Shown here: one piece after another, positions 8,396 to 16,152 of the stretch
How positions within the stretch are numbered: position 1 is the stretch's first letter
Layout of the letters: every line of letters starts with the position of its first letter
NCBI RefSeq assembly: GCF_025457605.1
Contig: NZ_JAMZFY010000001.1
Span: 2,170,001 to 2,234,000, forward strand
Direction of reading: 5' to 3'
Origin: Haloarcula laminariae
GTDB taxonomy: Archaea; Halobacteriota; Halobacteria; Halobacteriales; Haloarculaceae
DNA: 64,000 bases
The notes under the pieces: generated by a model
Databases searched by the model: none
What the model was told of the DNA's origin: nothing
What the model saw: only the letters and a program-made list of their open reading frames with translations
Position numbers and translations under genes: made by a program

Positions 8396-9393
8396 TCGTC
8401 GGTCGGGGCCGCGTCGTCCACTGTGTCAGCGCCCGTATCGAACGCTGCCGCTAGGTCGTACTCGTTTCCGGTCACCAGGAAGAGGAAGTCATCGACCAGC
8501 ACGGTTATCTCCGGGAGCTCCCGCACGAGGAAGTAGGTGATCGCCACCAGAGCGAGGACCGAGCCCGTCTGTGCGAGGATTCTGTCCGCCACGTAGTACG
8601 ACACCATCTGTGGGTCGTCCAGTCCGAACACCGTCATCACCAAGCCGGGGAGAATCTGCATCCGCTGTTCGCCGAACGAGACCGCGATGAACACGTTCCG
8701 CACTAAGTTCAGCACGTAGATGACCGACACCGTCATCGCCAGCGCCCGGAGTTTGCGCCGCCAGGGCGCCGACACGGCCAGGATACCGCCGGCGAAGATA
8801 GCGATGCTACCGATGCCCGTACAGGCCAGTATGATAGTGTACGTTATCGGCTGTGTCGTCCCCTCGAACCAGAACGTACTCTCGTAGGGGTAGGGCTTGT
8901 CGGCTATCGGAACGCCGTTGTACGAGAGCCCGTCGACGAGGAGCGGGTCGACCCCCAGCAGCGACAGCAGAAACGCCGTCTGGTCGGCGACGGATTCGAC
9001 GAGAGCCCCGCGCAAGGGAGCAATAGTGAGGAAGGGCACGTACACCAGTCCCATCATCCCCACCGCCCGCGTGAGGGCGAACAGCGAGTCCCGGCCCTGC
9101 CACAGCTGGTAGCCCGCCCACACCGACAGCGGGACCGCCGCGAGGCTGCCAACTCCTTCGATGAGGCTCTTCTGCGTTAGTATGAAATGGGGGATGAGGA
9201 CCAGCCAGAACGCCCCGAAGGCGACCCAGCCGGCCACGGCGACCCGGCGTGCCCACTCCCTGTCGGACCGGCCCACGACGGCACTGCCGAGGAAGGCCGC
9301 GAGCACCACCCACATCAGAGGCTCCGACCAGACGAGCGGGTCGAAGGTAACCCCGCCAGCGGTGATGGTCGACTGGAGTACCGGGAGCATCAT
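8392..9393 (-). CDS. artA: Archaeosortase A
   Basis: A 333-residue membrane transpeptidase-like enzyme that processes PGF-CTERM surface proteins and couples them to lipid anchors. The catalytic triad expected from the Haloferax enzyme is intact: Cys191 in ACTGIGS, Arg232 in VRNVFIAVS and Arg271, with the same 41- and 80-residue spacings. About eight membrane segments surround these residues. The start is a double Met (MMLPV). It lies just downstream of the S-layer glycoprotein gene, whose product carries the matching C-terminal signal. Its promoter shares a 12-bp block with that gene's promoter. Confidence 0.95.
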   Translation of the reverse strand: MMLPVLQSTITAGGVTFDPLVWSEPLMWVVLAAFLGSAVVGRSDREWARRVAVAGWVAFGAFWLVLIPHFILTQKSLIEGVGSLAAVPLSVWAGYQLWQGRDSLFALTRAVGMMGLVYVPFLTIAPLRGALVESVADQTAFLLSLLGVDPLLVDGLSYNGVPIADKPYPYESTFWFEGTTQPITYTIILACTGIGSIAIFAGGILAVSAPWRRKLRALAMTVSVIYVLNLVRNVFIAVSFGEQRMQILPGLVMTVFGLDDPQMVSYYVADRILAQTGSVLALVAITYFLVRELPEITVLVDDFLFLVTGNEYDLAAAFDTGADTVDDAAPTDD

Positions 9394-9417
9394 TGAGATA
9401 TCTTTGCCAATCCGGCC

Positions 9418-9429
9418 TAAATGCTTTGT
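9418..9429 (-). promoter_or_regulatory. artA promoter block
   Basis: On the minus strand this reads ACAAAGCATTTA, a purine-rich BRE-like half followed by an AT-rich TATA half. Its centre is about 25 bp before the artA ATG, so transcription would start at or near the start codon (leaderless). The identical 12 bases occur at 12071-12082 in the S-layer gene promoter. Confidence 0.6.
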
Positions 9430-9551
9430 CGTTGTCTGTGAGTACCAAGCCGGAGACAGCGGGCGGGAACGTCCCGCTGGCCGCCGTCGTATAGCTAACC
9501 GGCGCTGGACGAGCGCGTGTAACGGGCGCTGTCGCTACCGGACGAGCGTAC

Positions 9552-9557
9552 AAAAAA
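9552..9557 (-). terminator. T-run terminator after the S-layer glycoprotein gene
   Basis: Thirty bases after the S-layer stop codon the minus strand has a run of six T following TTCGAAC. Archaeal transcription often ends at such T-runs. It separates the highly expressed S-layer gene from artA, which has its own promoter. Confidence 0.5.
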
Positions 9558-9586
9558 GTTCGAAAGTCAAGGACGGGGCGGTCCCG

Positions 9587-11929
9587 TTAGTTGTTGCGTC
9601 GGACTGCGAGCAGCGCCGCGGCGACGAGAGCGATGAGAGCGAACGCGGCCGTGAAGCCGGGACCGCTACCGCCGGTTGCGGTTTCGGTCGTTTCGCCGCC
9701 ATCGTCAGTCGTCTCCTCGGTTGCCGTGTCCGTGTCCATGTCCGGCGTGTCCGTGTCCGGCGTGTCCGTGTCCGGCGTGTCCGTGTCCGGCGAGTCGGTG
9801 CCGTCGTCCGGCGTGTCCGTCACCGGCTCACCGGTGAACTCGGTGAGGCGACCGTCGTACTCGTCGCTGGTCGAATCGAGGTTGCCACTGAAGTCAGAGG
9901 CAGTTGCCTCAGCGGTGAACTCGGAGCCGGCGCTGTTGTCGCTGAAGTCAGCGACAGCGGTGAAGGTACCGTCAGACTCGACGGTCGCTTCGGGCCGCTT
10001 GACGAACGGGTCGCCGCTGGCGTCACTGTCGAGAGTGGCCTCGATAGTGGTGCCAGGTGCGAGGTTCGTGTCACCGGTGACTTCCTGACCGGGGCCGGCC
10101 TGGAGAACGATCTCGTCGTCAGCGTTGGTGTCGAGTTCGATCTCCGGGTCCTCTACGGTGTACTCCTGATCGACAGTGGTAGTGTCCTCGTAGAGTTCGG
10201 TGTTTTCGTCGTAGACCGTGAAGTTAGCGATGTAGTCGTCACCGTCCGAGTGCAGGTCAGTGCTCGAGTCGTTGTTTTCAGCGTTGACTGCATCAATGAA
10301 GTCGTCGCTGCTGAAGGTGACGTAGTGTGCGTCGTTGTCATCGTCGTAGAGAACCTCAATGTTCGACACATTGTTGAGCTCTCCGAAGGTGACATCGTTG
10401 TTACCCTGGCTGTTCTTACCCGTTTGGGTCTCGAAGACGAGCGTAGCGGGTAGTTCAGCGCTTTCGTTGGTGGCGACTGAGTTGTTACCGACTATGGATT
10501 CGTAATCCGACGCACTGTCAGTGCCGGTGAAGGCACCTTCGAGCCCGGAGGCCTCAACCTGAACCACGACACCGTCGCCCTGTGCGATGGTGCTGGTCTG
10601 GGTGAGGTTCCCTGCCTGTGCGTAGCCGGAGACATCTTCCGCGTCCGCGCTCTGCAGGTCGCTCAGCGCGTCTTCGGGGACGGTCCACATCTGAAGGTTG
10701 TCGACAGTCCCTTCGCTCAGCGAGAGCGTCCCACGAGCGTCCGCGTCAGAGGACTCGTAGGTATCTTTCGGGGTGTCTGCGGTGACGAACAGGCTGTAGT
10801 CACCGGACTCGAGAGCGTCAACGCCGGGAGTCCCGGAGAAGCCGGTCTTGCCGACCTGACTGACGTCAGTGTCGTCGTCACCGGCGCTCAGGGCACCGCT
10901 ACCGGAGCCAGCCTCGAAGCTGTTGAACTCAACGTAGGCGACGCCGTCTTCGTTCTCGTCCTCAATCTCCGCAGCGACCGCGTAGCCGTCCTCACTCTGG
11001 TCGCCGACCTGCACCGTTGCGGTGTCGGTGTTCTCCAGTTCGATGGTCATGTTGACGACGTCACCGACCTGGTCGGAGTAGACGTTGTCACCGAAGCCGG
11101 TCGTCTCGTCACCAGTGTCGGTGACTTCGATAGTGTCAGTGTCGGACGCACTGGTATCCGTCACGTTCGTGACGAACGTGTAGGACCCTGCGTCGATGTC
11201 CTGGAAGTTAACGGTCTCCTCACCGTCTGCGGTCGGGTTGGTGGCAGTGGCGTCACGGACGATGGTAATCGTCTCGGAGTCAGCGTCCGGGAACTCGTTC
11301 TCCCCGTTAGGGGCGATGTCGTTAGGGGCGAGGTCGTAAGGCCCGTTGTTGACGAAGATATCTTTGAGTTCGCCAACGTCTAGGTCATCCTGTGCGGAGA
11401 CGTTGACCGCGTAGGAGGTTCGGACGTTAGATTCGATTTCGAAGTCGACCTCAGCCTGGTCGCCGTCGTTACCGACGGATTCGTCGTCAAACTGGGCAGA
11501 GAGGTCCTGAGTCACGACCTCGAACTGGTCGTCAGCAACCTCGGACCGGTTGCCGTCACCGTCGAGGTCAATCGGGTTGGTCTGAGCGTCGGCCGGAACG
11601 ATGGTGAAGTCACCTTCACTCAGTCGACCGTCGAGTTCGAACGAGGCGTAGCTCGAACCATTGGTCGTAATCGTCCGTCGGAGGCTGCCGACTTTGTCGT
11701 TATCGCCACTGGTGTCGACTGCTCGAATCTGATACTCTTTGTTGTCTTCAACCCCAGCGGTACTACTGTTGAGTTTTATTTCCTGACCACCATAGAAGGT
11801 GGAGGCACTAGCGTTACCTGAAACCTCAGCAGCGGCACTCCCGGTCAGCGCGACGGTCCCGGCGAATACCGAGAAGACCATCAGCGCAGCCAGAATCAGG
11901 CTGCGGAGTTTGTCTGAATTGCTTGTCAT
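9587..11929 (-). CDS. csg: S-layer glycoprotein with PGF-CTERM tail
   Basis: A 780-residue acidic secreted protein that would form the paracrystalline cell wall. The N-terminus (MTSNSDKLRSLILAALMVFS...GSAAAEV) is the characteristic haloarchaeal surface-glycoprotein signal peptide. The body is beta-rich, very Asp/Glu/Thr rich and holds many N-X-S/T sequons (for example NGS, NVS, NGT-like sites). Near the C-terminus lies a Thr-rich linker of repeated DTPDTDTP units, a likely O-glycosylated stalk. It ends in SGPGFTAAFALIALVAAALL followed by AVRRNN, the PGF motif, membrane helix and basic tail recognised by archaeosortase A, which is encoded next door. Confidence 0.95.
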   Translation of the reverse strand: MTSNSDKLRSLILAALMVFSVFAGTVALTGSAAAEVSGNASASTFYGGQEIKLNSSTAGVEDNKEYQIRAVDTSGDNDKVGSLRRTITTNGSSYASFELDGRLSEGDFTIVPADAQTNPIDLDGDGNRSEVADDQFEVVTQDLSAQFDDESVGNDGDQAEVDFEIESNVRTSYAVNVSAQDDLDVGELKDIFVNNGPYDLAPNDIAPNGENEFPDADSETITIVRDATATNPTADGEETVNFQDIDAGSYTFVTNVTDTSASDTDTIEVTDTGDETTGFGDNVYSDQVGDVVNMTIELENTDTATVQVGDQSEDGYAVAAEIEDENEDGVAYVEFNSFEAGSGSGALSAGDDDTDVSQVGKTGFSGTPGVDALESGDYSLFVTADTPKDTYESSDADARGTLSLSEGTVDNLQMWTVPEDALSDLQSADAEDVSGYAQAGNLTQTSTIAQGDGVVVQVEASGLEGAFTGTDSASDYESIVGNNSVATNESAELPATLVFETQTGKNSQGNNDVTFGELNNVSNIEVLYDDDNDAHYVTFSSDDFIDAVNAENNDSSTDLHSDGDDYIANFTVYDENTELYEDTTTVDQEYTVEDPEIELDTNADDEIVLQAGPGQEVTGDTNLAPGTTIEATLDSDASGDPFVKRPEATVESDGTFTAVADFSDNSAGSEFTAEATASDFSGNLDSTSDEYDGRLTEFTGEPVTDTPDDGTDSPDTDTPDTDTPDTDTPDMDTDTATEETTDDGGETTETATGGSGPGFTAAFALIALVAAALLAVRRNN
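9738..9799 (-). repeat. In-gene tandem repeat coding the Thr/Pro/Asp stalk
   Basis: An 18-bp unit, on the plus strand GTGTCCGTGTCCGGC-type, recurs about three to four times and encodes the DTPDTD repeats of the S-layer stalk. Such repeats can expand or contract, so stalk length may vary between strains. It is a coding repeat, not a CRISPR array. Confidence 0.8.
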
Positions 11930-12503
11930 AGTTGTTGGTTGCTATCGGGCGGCGTCAGCCGTTTTCCACGTGGTCGGAACGCGGTCGCCGCGACCGCGCA
12001 TAGACCGAACCGGTGTACTCACTTCTGGCGCCATGGGTAGGGGTACGGATGTAACCTGAGCCGGATGTTATAAATGCTTTGTGGTCAGTCGCGTGGGATG
12101 TCAAATTTTACCATGCCCGAAATCGGGCCCAACAGGGCCTCCTATGTCAGTATAAGGGCTTTGTGGTTATTTCCGGATTGGTGTCATTCGCGTGTCCGAC
12201 ACCGTGGGTTAAAGTACCACGATAAGACGGTGATGTTCTGCTAAGTCCTGCAACGAGGCTTTTTCGCGCACACGCGCGAGAACAGTTGTGACAGCTACGC
12301 CGTCAACGTGGACTCGGCGGTCCTCGCCACCTCGTACAGGTTACGCAGTTCCCAACTCCTGTCCGAGACATCTCTCAAAGCTTGAAGTCTGCTACTCCAC
12401 GGGCCCCTCCGTCGCCGTTCCGTCGAGGGCCCTCACTTGTGCCTCCGCGGGTCACTGCGTTCCCCGCTCCGGTACGAGACTTCTCGCGATGCTCGAAGTC
12501 TCG
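11930..12503 (-). promoter_or_regulatory. S-layer gene upstream region with two promoter-like units
   Basis: This gene-free stretch controls the S-layer gene. On the minus strand a proximal TATA (ATTTATAA, 12068-12075) predicts a start near 12045 and a leader of roughly 115 nt, unlike the leaderless genes around it. A distal unit (TATA at 12151-12155) lies 82 bp upstream. Both are preceded by the same ten bases ACCACAAAGC (12076-12085 and 12158-12167). Between them is a perfect inverted repeat GCCCGA-AA-TCGGGC (12115-12128) that runs into a second one (GGCCC-AACA-GGGCC, 12126-12139). The part beyond 12250 holds degenerate repeats next to the VOC gene end. Confidence 0.6.
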
Positions 12504-12510
12504 CTACTCC
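12365..12510. repeat. Degenerate tandem repeat with hairpin at the VOC gene 3' end
   Basis: Two related blocks, about 12365-12400 and 12475-12510, share GAGAC(A/T)TCTC...GAAGTCT-GCTACTCC. The second contains an 8-bp inverted repeat GAGACTTC/GAAGTCTC and runs over the stop codon of the VOC gene. Upstream flanks (GGTTACGCAGTTCCC and GGTCACTGCGTTCCC) also match, so the repeated unit is near 110 bp. It looks like a decayed dispersed haloarchaeal intergenic repeat that may act as a terminator. Confidence 0.5.
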
Positions 12511-13256
12511 CGAACGATCTCGACTTCGTGTCCGTCGGGGGACTTGGTGAAAGCGTAGCGGTCGTCACAGCTCTCGGGGTCGCGGTAGTCCTCGGCGTTG
12601 CGCTGCATGAGCGACTCCCAGGTGTCGTGGAGGTCGTCGGTGCTGACCGCGACGTGGCCCCAGGCGTCGCCCAGCTCGTAGCTGCGGCCGTCGTAGTTGT
12701 AGGTCAGTTCGACCGACATCGCCTCGTCAGCGGCGTCGCGGGGCTTGAGGAAGTACAGGGCGAAAGAGGAGTGTTCGGAGCGGCGGAACATCTCGTAGTC
12801 GAGTTTCCGGGTGAACCAGCCGATGGCCTTGTCGGCGTCCTCGACGCGCAACATCGTGTGGTCGAGGCTCCACTTCGCGCCGTGGTCGCGCTCGACGATT
12901 TCTATCTCGTGGCCGTCGGGGTCCTTCACGAAGGCGTAGGAGCCGCCACAGGAGTCGGGGTCGCGGTAGTCCTCGACGCCGGCGTCCATCAGTTCCTCGT
13001 AGGCGTCGTAGACGTCCTCGACCCGGACCGCGATGTGGCCCCACGCGTCCCCGTGCGTGTACGTGCGGTCGTCGTGGTTGCACGTCAGTTCGAGGAGCGC
13101 CCCCTCCTCGTGGACGTCCTCGGGCCCGAGGAAGACGTTGGTGAAGGTGTCGGCCTCCCAGCGGCTCTTCTCCTCGTAGTCGAGGTGCTCCTGATACCAG
13201 TCGAGGGAGGCTTCGAGGTCTTCGACACGCATCATCGTATGGTCGAGTGTCAGCAT
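12504..13256 (-). CDS. Two-domain VOC (glyoxalase/bleomycin-resistance) family protein
   Basis: The ATG at 13256 gives 250 residues made of two clear copies of the glyoxalase fold (about residues 1-120 and 125-250). Each copy starts LDHTM(M/L)RVED and ends with YAF(V/T)K(D/S)PDGHE(I/V)EIV. The metal ligands expected for glyoxalase I-like proteins are the His in LDHTM and the Glu in HE(I/V)EIV of each half. It is usually annotated lactoylglutathione lyase, but haloarchaea lack glutathione, so another thiol adduct or substrate is likely. The upstream in-frame extension is outside the domain and not used. Confidence 0.85.
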   Translation of the reverse strand: MLTLDHTMMRVEDLEASLDWYQEHLDYEEKSRWEADTFTNVFLGPEDVHEEGALLELTCNHDDRTYTHGDAWGHIAVRVEDVYDAYEELMDAGVEDYRDPDSCGGSYAFVKDPDGHEIEIVERDHGAKWSLDHTMLRVEDADKAIGWFTRKLDYEMFRRSEHSSFALYFLKPRDAADEAMSVELTYNYDGRSYELGDAWGHVAVSTDDLHDTWESLMQRNAEDYRDPESCDDRYAFTKSPDGHEVEIVRE

Positions 13257-13302
13257 GGTCGAACCGTCGTCCCGAACGGCGAAAAGCGTATCGACGGCTC
13301 TG

Positions 13303-13743
13303 TCACGGGCTGCTCTCGCTCGCGCCGAACAGCGGCCAGTAGTACCACCAGACCGCCGCCAGCATCCCGACCGTCCCGACGGGCAGTGCGACGTACCCCA
13401 ACCGGCGGTTGAAGCCGACGAGGACGCCGACCTGTGAGAGCGCCGCACCGACCAGCGACAGCGCCGTGATCCGGGGGTCCTCCCGCCAGACGACGCCCGA
13501 GACGACGCTCGCGAGCGCGACGAGATACAGGAGGACGCCGGTGCGCCACGATTCGATAAACGAGGGCACCCCTTCGGTGAACCTGAAGAAGAAGTCGTAT
13601 ATCGAGACGAACTGGAGCGGGTTCGTGTTCACCAGCCCGGCGGGAAAGACCAGCGTCAGTTCGCTCCCGATGACGAGGACGGTCCACGGGCACAGCCCCA
13701 ACAGAGCGACGACGCCGAGGCGACGACGGGAGTCAGCGGCCAT
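13303..13743 (-). CDS. TIGR04206 ('near ArtA') family membrane protein
   Basis: The start at 13743 gives 146 residues (MAADSRRRLGVV). The protein has three to four membrane segments and the distinctive NTNPLQFVSIYDFFFRFTEG loop, which fits the haloarchaeal family named for lying near archaeosortase A; I assign this from memory of the family. Here artA is about 4 kb away, with the S-layer gene and a VOC gene between. Its role is unknown; a part in surface-protein processing is an inference from position. An alternative start 14 codons upstream exists. Confidence 0.65.
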   Translation of the reverse strand: MAADSRRRLGVVALLGLCPWTVLVIGSELTLVFPAGLVNTNPLQFVSIYDFFFRFTEGVPSFIESWRTGVLLYLVALASVVSGVVWREDPRITALSLVGAALSQVGVLVGFNRRLGYVALPVGTVGMLAAVWWYYWPLFGASESSP

Positions 13744-13807
13744 ACCGGACTGGAGGACTCCAACGTAATGAATCATCGTGCGCACACGCGATGTGTCGGT
13801 CGACTCG

Positions 13808-14917
13808 CTATCGGCGGGCGATGATGCGCAGTACGTCCTCGTCGGCCAGTTCGTGGTCCCGGCCGACCTGCTGTTCGTCGTGTTGCGCGCTCGGTCCGGT
13901 CACGCGGGCAAAACGGAACCGGTCGTCGAAGCTCCCGCCCAGCTTCTCGCAGGCGTCGTCGACGGTGGCGCCCTCGCGGAGAATCAGCGGCTCCTCACGG
14001 TCGACGCCCCGGCCCGGTTTGTCCATGTAGATGCGGATGAGCCCGAGTTCCTCCCAGATTCGCTCGACGAGCCCGTCCAGACCCTTCTCCTTCTCGGCGC
14101 TGATGAAGATGGCGTCGTCGGGGTCGATATCCCGCTCTTCGAGTTCGGCCTCCACGGTCGGGACGTAGTCGGGCTCGATGAGGTCGGCCTTGTTGACCGC
14201 GACGATAGAGGGGAGATAGACGCGGTTGTCCATCACGCCGTCGACGAGCCGGTCGATGTCGACGGACTCGCCGATGGTGACGTCGGCGTTGACGTAGCCG
14301 TGCTCGCGCAGGACCCCCTTGATGGTCTCCTCTTCCAGTTCGAGGTCGGCGGCCTTGTTGATAGAGAGGCCGTCTTTCCCCTTCTTCCGGATGTTGACCC
14401 GCGGCGGCTCCTCGTCGAGGCGAATCTTGTTCTGGTACAGCTCCTCGCTCAGGCGGTCGTACTGGTCGATGTCGAAGACGGAGACCATGAAGACGATGAG
14501 GTCGGCGGTCCGGACGACCGACAGCACCTCCTGGCCGCCGCCGCGCCCGCCGGCCGCGCCCTCGATGAGCCCGGGCACGTCGAGAATCTGGATGTTCGCG
14601 CCCTTGTGTTTGAGCATGCCGGGATAGACGTCCAGGGTCGTGAACTCGTAGGCCCCGGTCTCCGACTCGGCGTTGGTCAGGGCGTTCAACAGCGTCGACT
14701 TGCCGACGCTTGGGAACCCGACCAGCGCGACGGTGGCGTCGCCGTGTTTCTCGACGCCGTAGCCCCCGCCCCCGCCCGACCCGGACTGCTGTTCCAGCTT
14801 CTCTTTTTTCTCCGCGAGCTTCGATTTCAGCCGACCGATATGCGCCTCTGTCGACTTGTTGTAGGGCGTACTGGCGATTTCGTCTTCGAGTTCCTGAATC
14901 TCGTCTTCGAGCCCCAT
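13808..14917 (-). CDS. DRG-type (Obg-related) GTPase with TGS domain
   Basis: The ATG at 14917 gives 369 residues (MGLEDEIQELEDEIASTPYNK). It begins with the HTH/coiled helical region of DRG proteins. Then comes the G domain with GFPSVGKST (G1), DVPGLIEGAAGGRGGG (G3, with the Gly-rich stretch typical of Obg/DRG) and NKADLI (G4). A C-terminal TGS domain follows (IRIYMDKPGRGVDREEPLIL...). DRG GTPases associate with translating ribosomes. Its neighbours, VNG_1110C-like and L11, are consistent with a translation block conserved in haloarchaea. Confidence 0.93.
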   Translation of the reverse strand: MGLEDEIQELEDEIASTPYNKSTEAHIGRLKSKLAEKKEKLEQQSGSGGGGGYGVEKHGDATVALVGFPSVGKSTLLNALTNAESETGAYEFTTLDVYPGMLKHKGANIQILDVPGLIEGAAGGRGGGQEVLSVVRTADLIVFMVSVFDIDQYDRLSEELYQNKIRLDEEPPRVNIRKKGKDGLSINKAADLELEEETIKGVLREHGYVNADVTIGESVDIDRLVDGVMDNRVYLPSIVAVNKADLIEPDYVPTVEAELEERDIDPDDAIFISAEKEKGLDGLVERIWEELGLIRIYMDKPGRGVDREEPLILREGATVDDACEKLGGSFDDRFRFARVTGPSAQHDEQQVGRDHELADEDVLRIIARR

Positions 14918-15053
14918 TGTGTGTACGTCGGCCGCGCGCGCCGAATAAGGCTTTCTTCCCTCGCCGACGCCGCCCCTGATAGGACCGGGACTGACAGGGC
15001 CACGAGCAAAGATTTCGACACACCTATAGGAAGTCCGCTTCCAGCATCCGATA

Positions 15054-15254
15054 ATGGTGAACGCGGACCGATTCCGTGACAGCACGCAGATTCTGTTACC
15101 GTCGGGTGCGCTCAACGGGATTCGGGAGGAGCTCGAATCCCGGTTTACCGTCACCGTCCGCACCGAGGACGAACAGGTCCGTATCATCGGTTCTCCGGTC
15201 GAAATCAAGGACGCCGGCGACTTCCTCGCGATGAACGGCGTGACCTTCGCATGA
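15054..15254 (+). CDS. VNG_1110C family small protein
   Basis: A 66-residue protein (MVNADRFRDSTQILLPSGALNGIR) with no membrane segment and no Cys. The family is known in haloarchaea from Halobacterium, where VNG_1110C also sits beside the L11 gene, so gene order supports the assignment. Its function is unknown; the position between a DRG GTPase and ribosomal proteins hints at a translation role. Confidence 0.75.
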   Translation: MVNADRFRDSTQILLPSGALNGIREELESRFTVTVRTEDEQVRIIGSPVEIKDAGDFLAMNGVTFA

Positions 15255-15310
15255 CCGGGTCTCTTTCGTCGTCGGGTCGCCCGTGGTGACCACTCCTCGG
15301 AAACCGTTCA

Positions 15311-15369
15311 TGAAAAAGGCCGGACTCGCCACGTTCGCGTCCGGGGAAACCGCTCGCCTGAGGCGAGCG
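15311..15369 (-). repeat. Partial dispersed hairpin element
   Basis: Read on the minus strand, 15311-15329 contains GCGAGTCCGGCCTTTTTCA, identical over 19 bases to 36877-36895 after gatA. Next to it is a perfect palindrome CGCTCGCC-TGA-GGCGAGCG (15351-15369). It appears to be a decayed member of the terminator-like repeat family seen elsewhere in this window. Confidence 0.45.
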
Positions 15370-15477
15370 TACGCTACTGGGACAGCACCGCATCCCCACT
15401 GTGCCAACCGTGTGTCGCCCTCACGCGGCGCCCCCCGAAACGCAATCCTTTAAACCGCCGAGAGGGATTGCTTGGAC

Positions 15478-15966
15478 ATGGCTGGAACTATCGAAGTGCT
15501 CGTCCCCGGCGGGCAGGCCAACCCTGGCCCGCCCCTCGGTCCCGAGCTGGGTCCGACACCCGTGGACGTGCAGGCAGTCGTGCAGGACATCAACGACCAG
15601 ACGGAAGCGTTCGATGGGACGGAGGTCCCCGTCACCGTCGACTACGACGACGACGGGAGCTTCAGCATCGAGGTCGGTGTCCCGCCGACGGCCGAGCTCA
15701 TCAAGGACGAGGCCGGCTTCGACACCGGCAGCGGCGAGCCCCACGAGGAGTTCGTCGCCAACCTCACCGTCGACCAGGTCATGCAGATAGCCGAGCAAAA
15801 GCAGTCCGACCTGCTCGCTTACGACCTGAAGAACGCCGCCAAGGAAGTCGTCGGCACCTGCGCCTCGCTGGGCGTCACCATCGAGGGCAACGACCCCCGA
15901 GAGTTCAAAGAGCGCATCGACGGCGGCGAGTACGACGACCAGTTCGCGGCGCAGGCGTCTGCCTGA
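15478..15966 (+). CDS. rpl11: Ribosomal protein L11 (uL11)
   Basis: A 162-residue protein starting MAGTIEVLVPGGQANPGPPLG, the highly conserved L11 N-terminal domain with the Pro-rich helix that contacts the GTPase centre. The C-terminal domain (LAYDLKNAAKEVVGTCASLGV) binds 23S rRNA. A TATA (CTTTAAAC, 15447-15454) lies about 25 bp before the ATG, so the message is leaderless and separate from the L1 operon. The in-frame TTG two codons upstream is not used because the family begins at MAGT. Confidence 0.97.
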   Translation: MAGTIEVLVPGGQANPGPPLGPELGPTPVDVQAVVQDINDQTEAFDGTEVPVTVDYDDDGSFSIEVGVPPTAELIKDEAGFDTGSGEPHEEFVANLTVDQVMQIAEQKQSDLLAYDLKNAAKEVVGTCASLGVTIEGNDPREFKERIDGGEYDDQFAAQASA

Positions 15967-16054
15967 GTCGTTACGTATCTGCCGTCTTCTCCGGTTTCAC
16001 CGCCCGTGAGCGGCGGCGCCTGTCCTCGCCCGCTCCAGCCGAACGGCGGTTCGA

Positions 16055-16152
16055 CGGGTTTAAGTTTCCGATAGGCTTCTTCTCCGACGAGACAGGCATC
16101 CGCCTGTTTCACTGACCCGTAGAAGCCGTTTGGCGTACTACGGAGGTGAACA
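16055..16152 (+). promoter_or_regulatory. Promoter and structured leader of the L1-L10-L12 operon
   Basis: A TTTAAG box near 16060-16065 predicts a start around 16085 and a leader of about 65-70 nt, which is long for this genome. The leader holds a stem-loop ACAGGC-ATCC-GCCTGT (16092-16107) and a strong Shine-Dalgarno GGAGGTGA 5 bp before the ATG. In Halobacterium the same operon has a leader of similar size that mimics the L1 site on 23S rRNA, allowing autoregulation. By homology this is the expected L1 target, not proven here. Confidence 0.55.

Noticed and set aside
9738..9799. Short regular repeats that could look like a CRISPR array
   Set aside because: The 18-bp units are in frame, without spacers, and encode the DTP-rich stalk of the S-layer glycoprotein.
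13778..15079. A 433-codon plus-strand frame opposite the DRG GTPase
   Set aside because: The minus strand has the full GTPase with G1, G3, G4 and TGS; the plus-strand frame has no recognisable domain.
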